DNA of 6,286 bases from a bacterium (GTDB lineage: Bacteria > UBA9089 > JASEGY01). How positions within the stretch are numbered: position 1 is the stretch's first letter; each line of letters starts with the position of its first letter. The stretch covers positions 1-6,286 of the forward strand of contig JASEGY010000141.1 in assembly GCA_030019105.1 (NCBI GenBank). The letters are read 5' to 3'. Positions 5,535 through 6,286 of this stretch are shown here, in pieces. The position numbers and the translations under genes were made by a program. The notes beneath the pieces were generated by a model, which had not been told where the DNA came from, did not search any database, and saw only the letters and a list, made by a program, of their open reading frames with translations.

Positions 5535-5667
5535 AGGAAAACCGCGCCAGCAATTTTTCCACTAATCTGCAATAAGCCAAATTTATTAGAACTGAACAGC
5601 CCTGCTGTGTCTCTGTGACTCTGTGGCAAATTCTGTTTGCACAGGTCGCATAATTTTGGGATGGAAA

Positions 5668-6211
5668 TTATCGGCGCTTCTTGCTCCTGCTCTGTCTTTT
5701 GGAAAACTTTCGGCTCAAGTGATCAATTTCTTTGAGGATAATTTCGTCCCCAACTCTTTTGGTGGCTGGATGATCCGGGTCAATATCCGCCAAAATAGAA
5801 TAGTGATAGAGTGCCCGGGCAATCTTATTCACGCGGGCAAAGTAGATCCCTACCACGTTAAAAAATGATCGCACTTCACTCACATGAAACATCTCTACTG
5901 TTGGGTAATGCTGCCAGAGTTCGAATTTTCCATCAAGAATCTTCGGCACCTTCTGATGCTCGTGATGATTGAGGTAATATTCAACCAGGCAGGTTTTTCC
6001 AAACAGATACTCAGGAAACCTCTCGGTCGTTTCAAGAATCGTCTCAAAATACTTGTGTTCCTGGTGACTGTAGACATAGGCGATCCCTATTGTGTTCCTG
6101 GTGACTGTAGACATAGGCGATCCCTATATGGTTATAAATCGCTGGGACACGCGGATACTGCTGCTTCAATGCCAGGAGTTTCGGAAGTTCTTCGGCTGGA
6201 AACTCTCGCAT
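5668..6211 (-). pseudogene. TPR-like protein gene broken by a 37-bp duplication
   Basis: From ATG 6211 the frame encodes MREFPAEELPKLLALKQQYP, then VPAIYNHIGIAYVYSHQEH, a TPR-like helix pair. It then meets the second copy of an exact 37-bp duplication (6054-6127), shifts frame and stops at TGA 6044-6046 after 55 residues. In the next frame the same protein continues from the second copy: HKYFETILETTERFPEYLFG, then FHVSEVRSFFNVVGIYFARV and ILADIDPDHPATKRVG, ending in a very basic tail (SKRQSRSKKRR) at TAA 5668. Deleting one copy restores 168 codons in frame. The helical repeat pattern and FHVSEV..DPDHP signature resemble a hypothetical TPR family; function unknown, probably protein binding. 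The true start is uncertain: the same frame is closed by TGA at 6239-6241, and protein-like sequence in another frame reaches the window edge, so a second lesion upstream is possible. A 148-residue frame from ATG 6114 is open but starts inside the duplication and is probably not the native product. Confidence 0.7.
6054..6127. repeat. Exact 37-bp tandem duplication
   Basis: Two identical, directly adjacent copies (6054-6090 and 6091-6127) of a unit beginning TGTGTTCCTGGTGACTGTAG and ending GGCGATCCCTAT. Thirty-seven is not a multiple of three, so the duplication shifts the reading frame of the TPR gene. Perfect identity means a very recent event or an assembly error. Confidence 0.95.
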
Positions 6212-6286
6212 CCGATCATGGATGTCCCAGAGCCGCTCTCAGCCCGGCAAAAGTTCCGTACTCGCTTGTCGTTCGTCACTGTGGCC

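Larger units (their letters stand above)
5343..5648. repeat. Region framed by a perfect 14-bp inverted repeat
   Basis: CGACCTGTGCAAAC (5343-5356) and GTTTGCACAGGTCG (5635-5648) are exact inverted copies 278 bases apart. Between them are three complete palindromes and one half-palindrome but no reading frame of note. This could be a non-autonomous mobile element carrying other repeats, or the two arms of an older palindrome into which the other units inserted. Confidence 0.65.
5161..5667. other. Non-coding spacer of nested palindromes
   Basis: This is a 507-base gap upstream of the minus-strand operon and downstream of the TPR pseudogene. It holds the palindromic units at 5201-5274, 5365-5463, 5489-5507 and 5518-5534, a half-unit at 5605-5627, and the inverted repeat framing 5343-5648. 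The promoter of the operon should lie in about 5168-5345, but I cannot point to a convincing -35/-10 pair. No gene is seen. Confidence 0.75.

Noticed and set aside
5386..5580. 64-codon minus-strand frame
   Set aside because: It runs through the palindromic spacer repeats; the composition reflects the repeat and not a protein.
5623..5868. 81-codon plus-strand frame
   Set aside because: Antisense to the well-supported TPR-like coding sequence and without a ribosome site.

Overview
The window looks like accessory DNA from a bacterial chromosome. A Chloroflexota (Anaerolineae-type) host is my best guess. It rests on memory of similar GC-rich genes separated by AT-richer spacers packed with imperfect palindromes (ACGGAT-, ACGCAGAG- and GTAGT..CCGCC-type units). 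Nothing in the window, such as rRNA or a universal marker, proves the taxon.

Layout: (1) 1-200 is AT-rich and holds a possible gene-end fragment. (2) 201-2978 (+) encodes an LRR-Roc-COR (Roco family) GTPase. An in-frame amber codon at 771-773 splits it into a 190-residue leucine-rich-repeat piece and a 721-residue Roc-COR piece. (3) 2979-3476 is a non-coding spacer tiled by three palindromic units. (4) 3477-5160 (-) is a tight two-gene operon: an unrecognised helical protein of 334 residues with a very acidic tail, followed with a 26-bp overlap by a short radical SAM enzyme of 234 residues. (5) 5161-5667 is a second spacer of nested palindromes, mostly enclosed by a perfect 14-bp inverted repeat. 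(6) 5668-6286 (-) carries a TPR-like gene broken by an exact 37-bp tandem duplication.

Functional reading: the Roco protein would be a nucleotide-switched signalling or scaffold protein whose LRR arm recognises an unknown partner. The radical SAM enzyme and its helical partner are almost certainly co-expressed and probably work together on an unidentified substrate. I see no functional link between the Roco locus and the minus-strand operon: they converge and are separated by the repeat-rich spacer. Two of the loci (Roco and TPR) carry simple lesions. That suggests decaying accessory genes, phase-variable states, or sequence or assembly errors.

The candidates for something new are the radical SAM/helical-partner pair and the amber-split Roco gene. 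No CRISPR array, tRNA, rRNA or transposase was seen.
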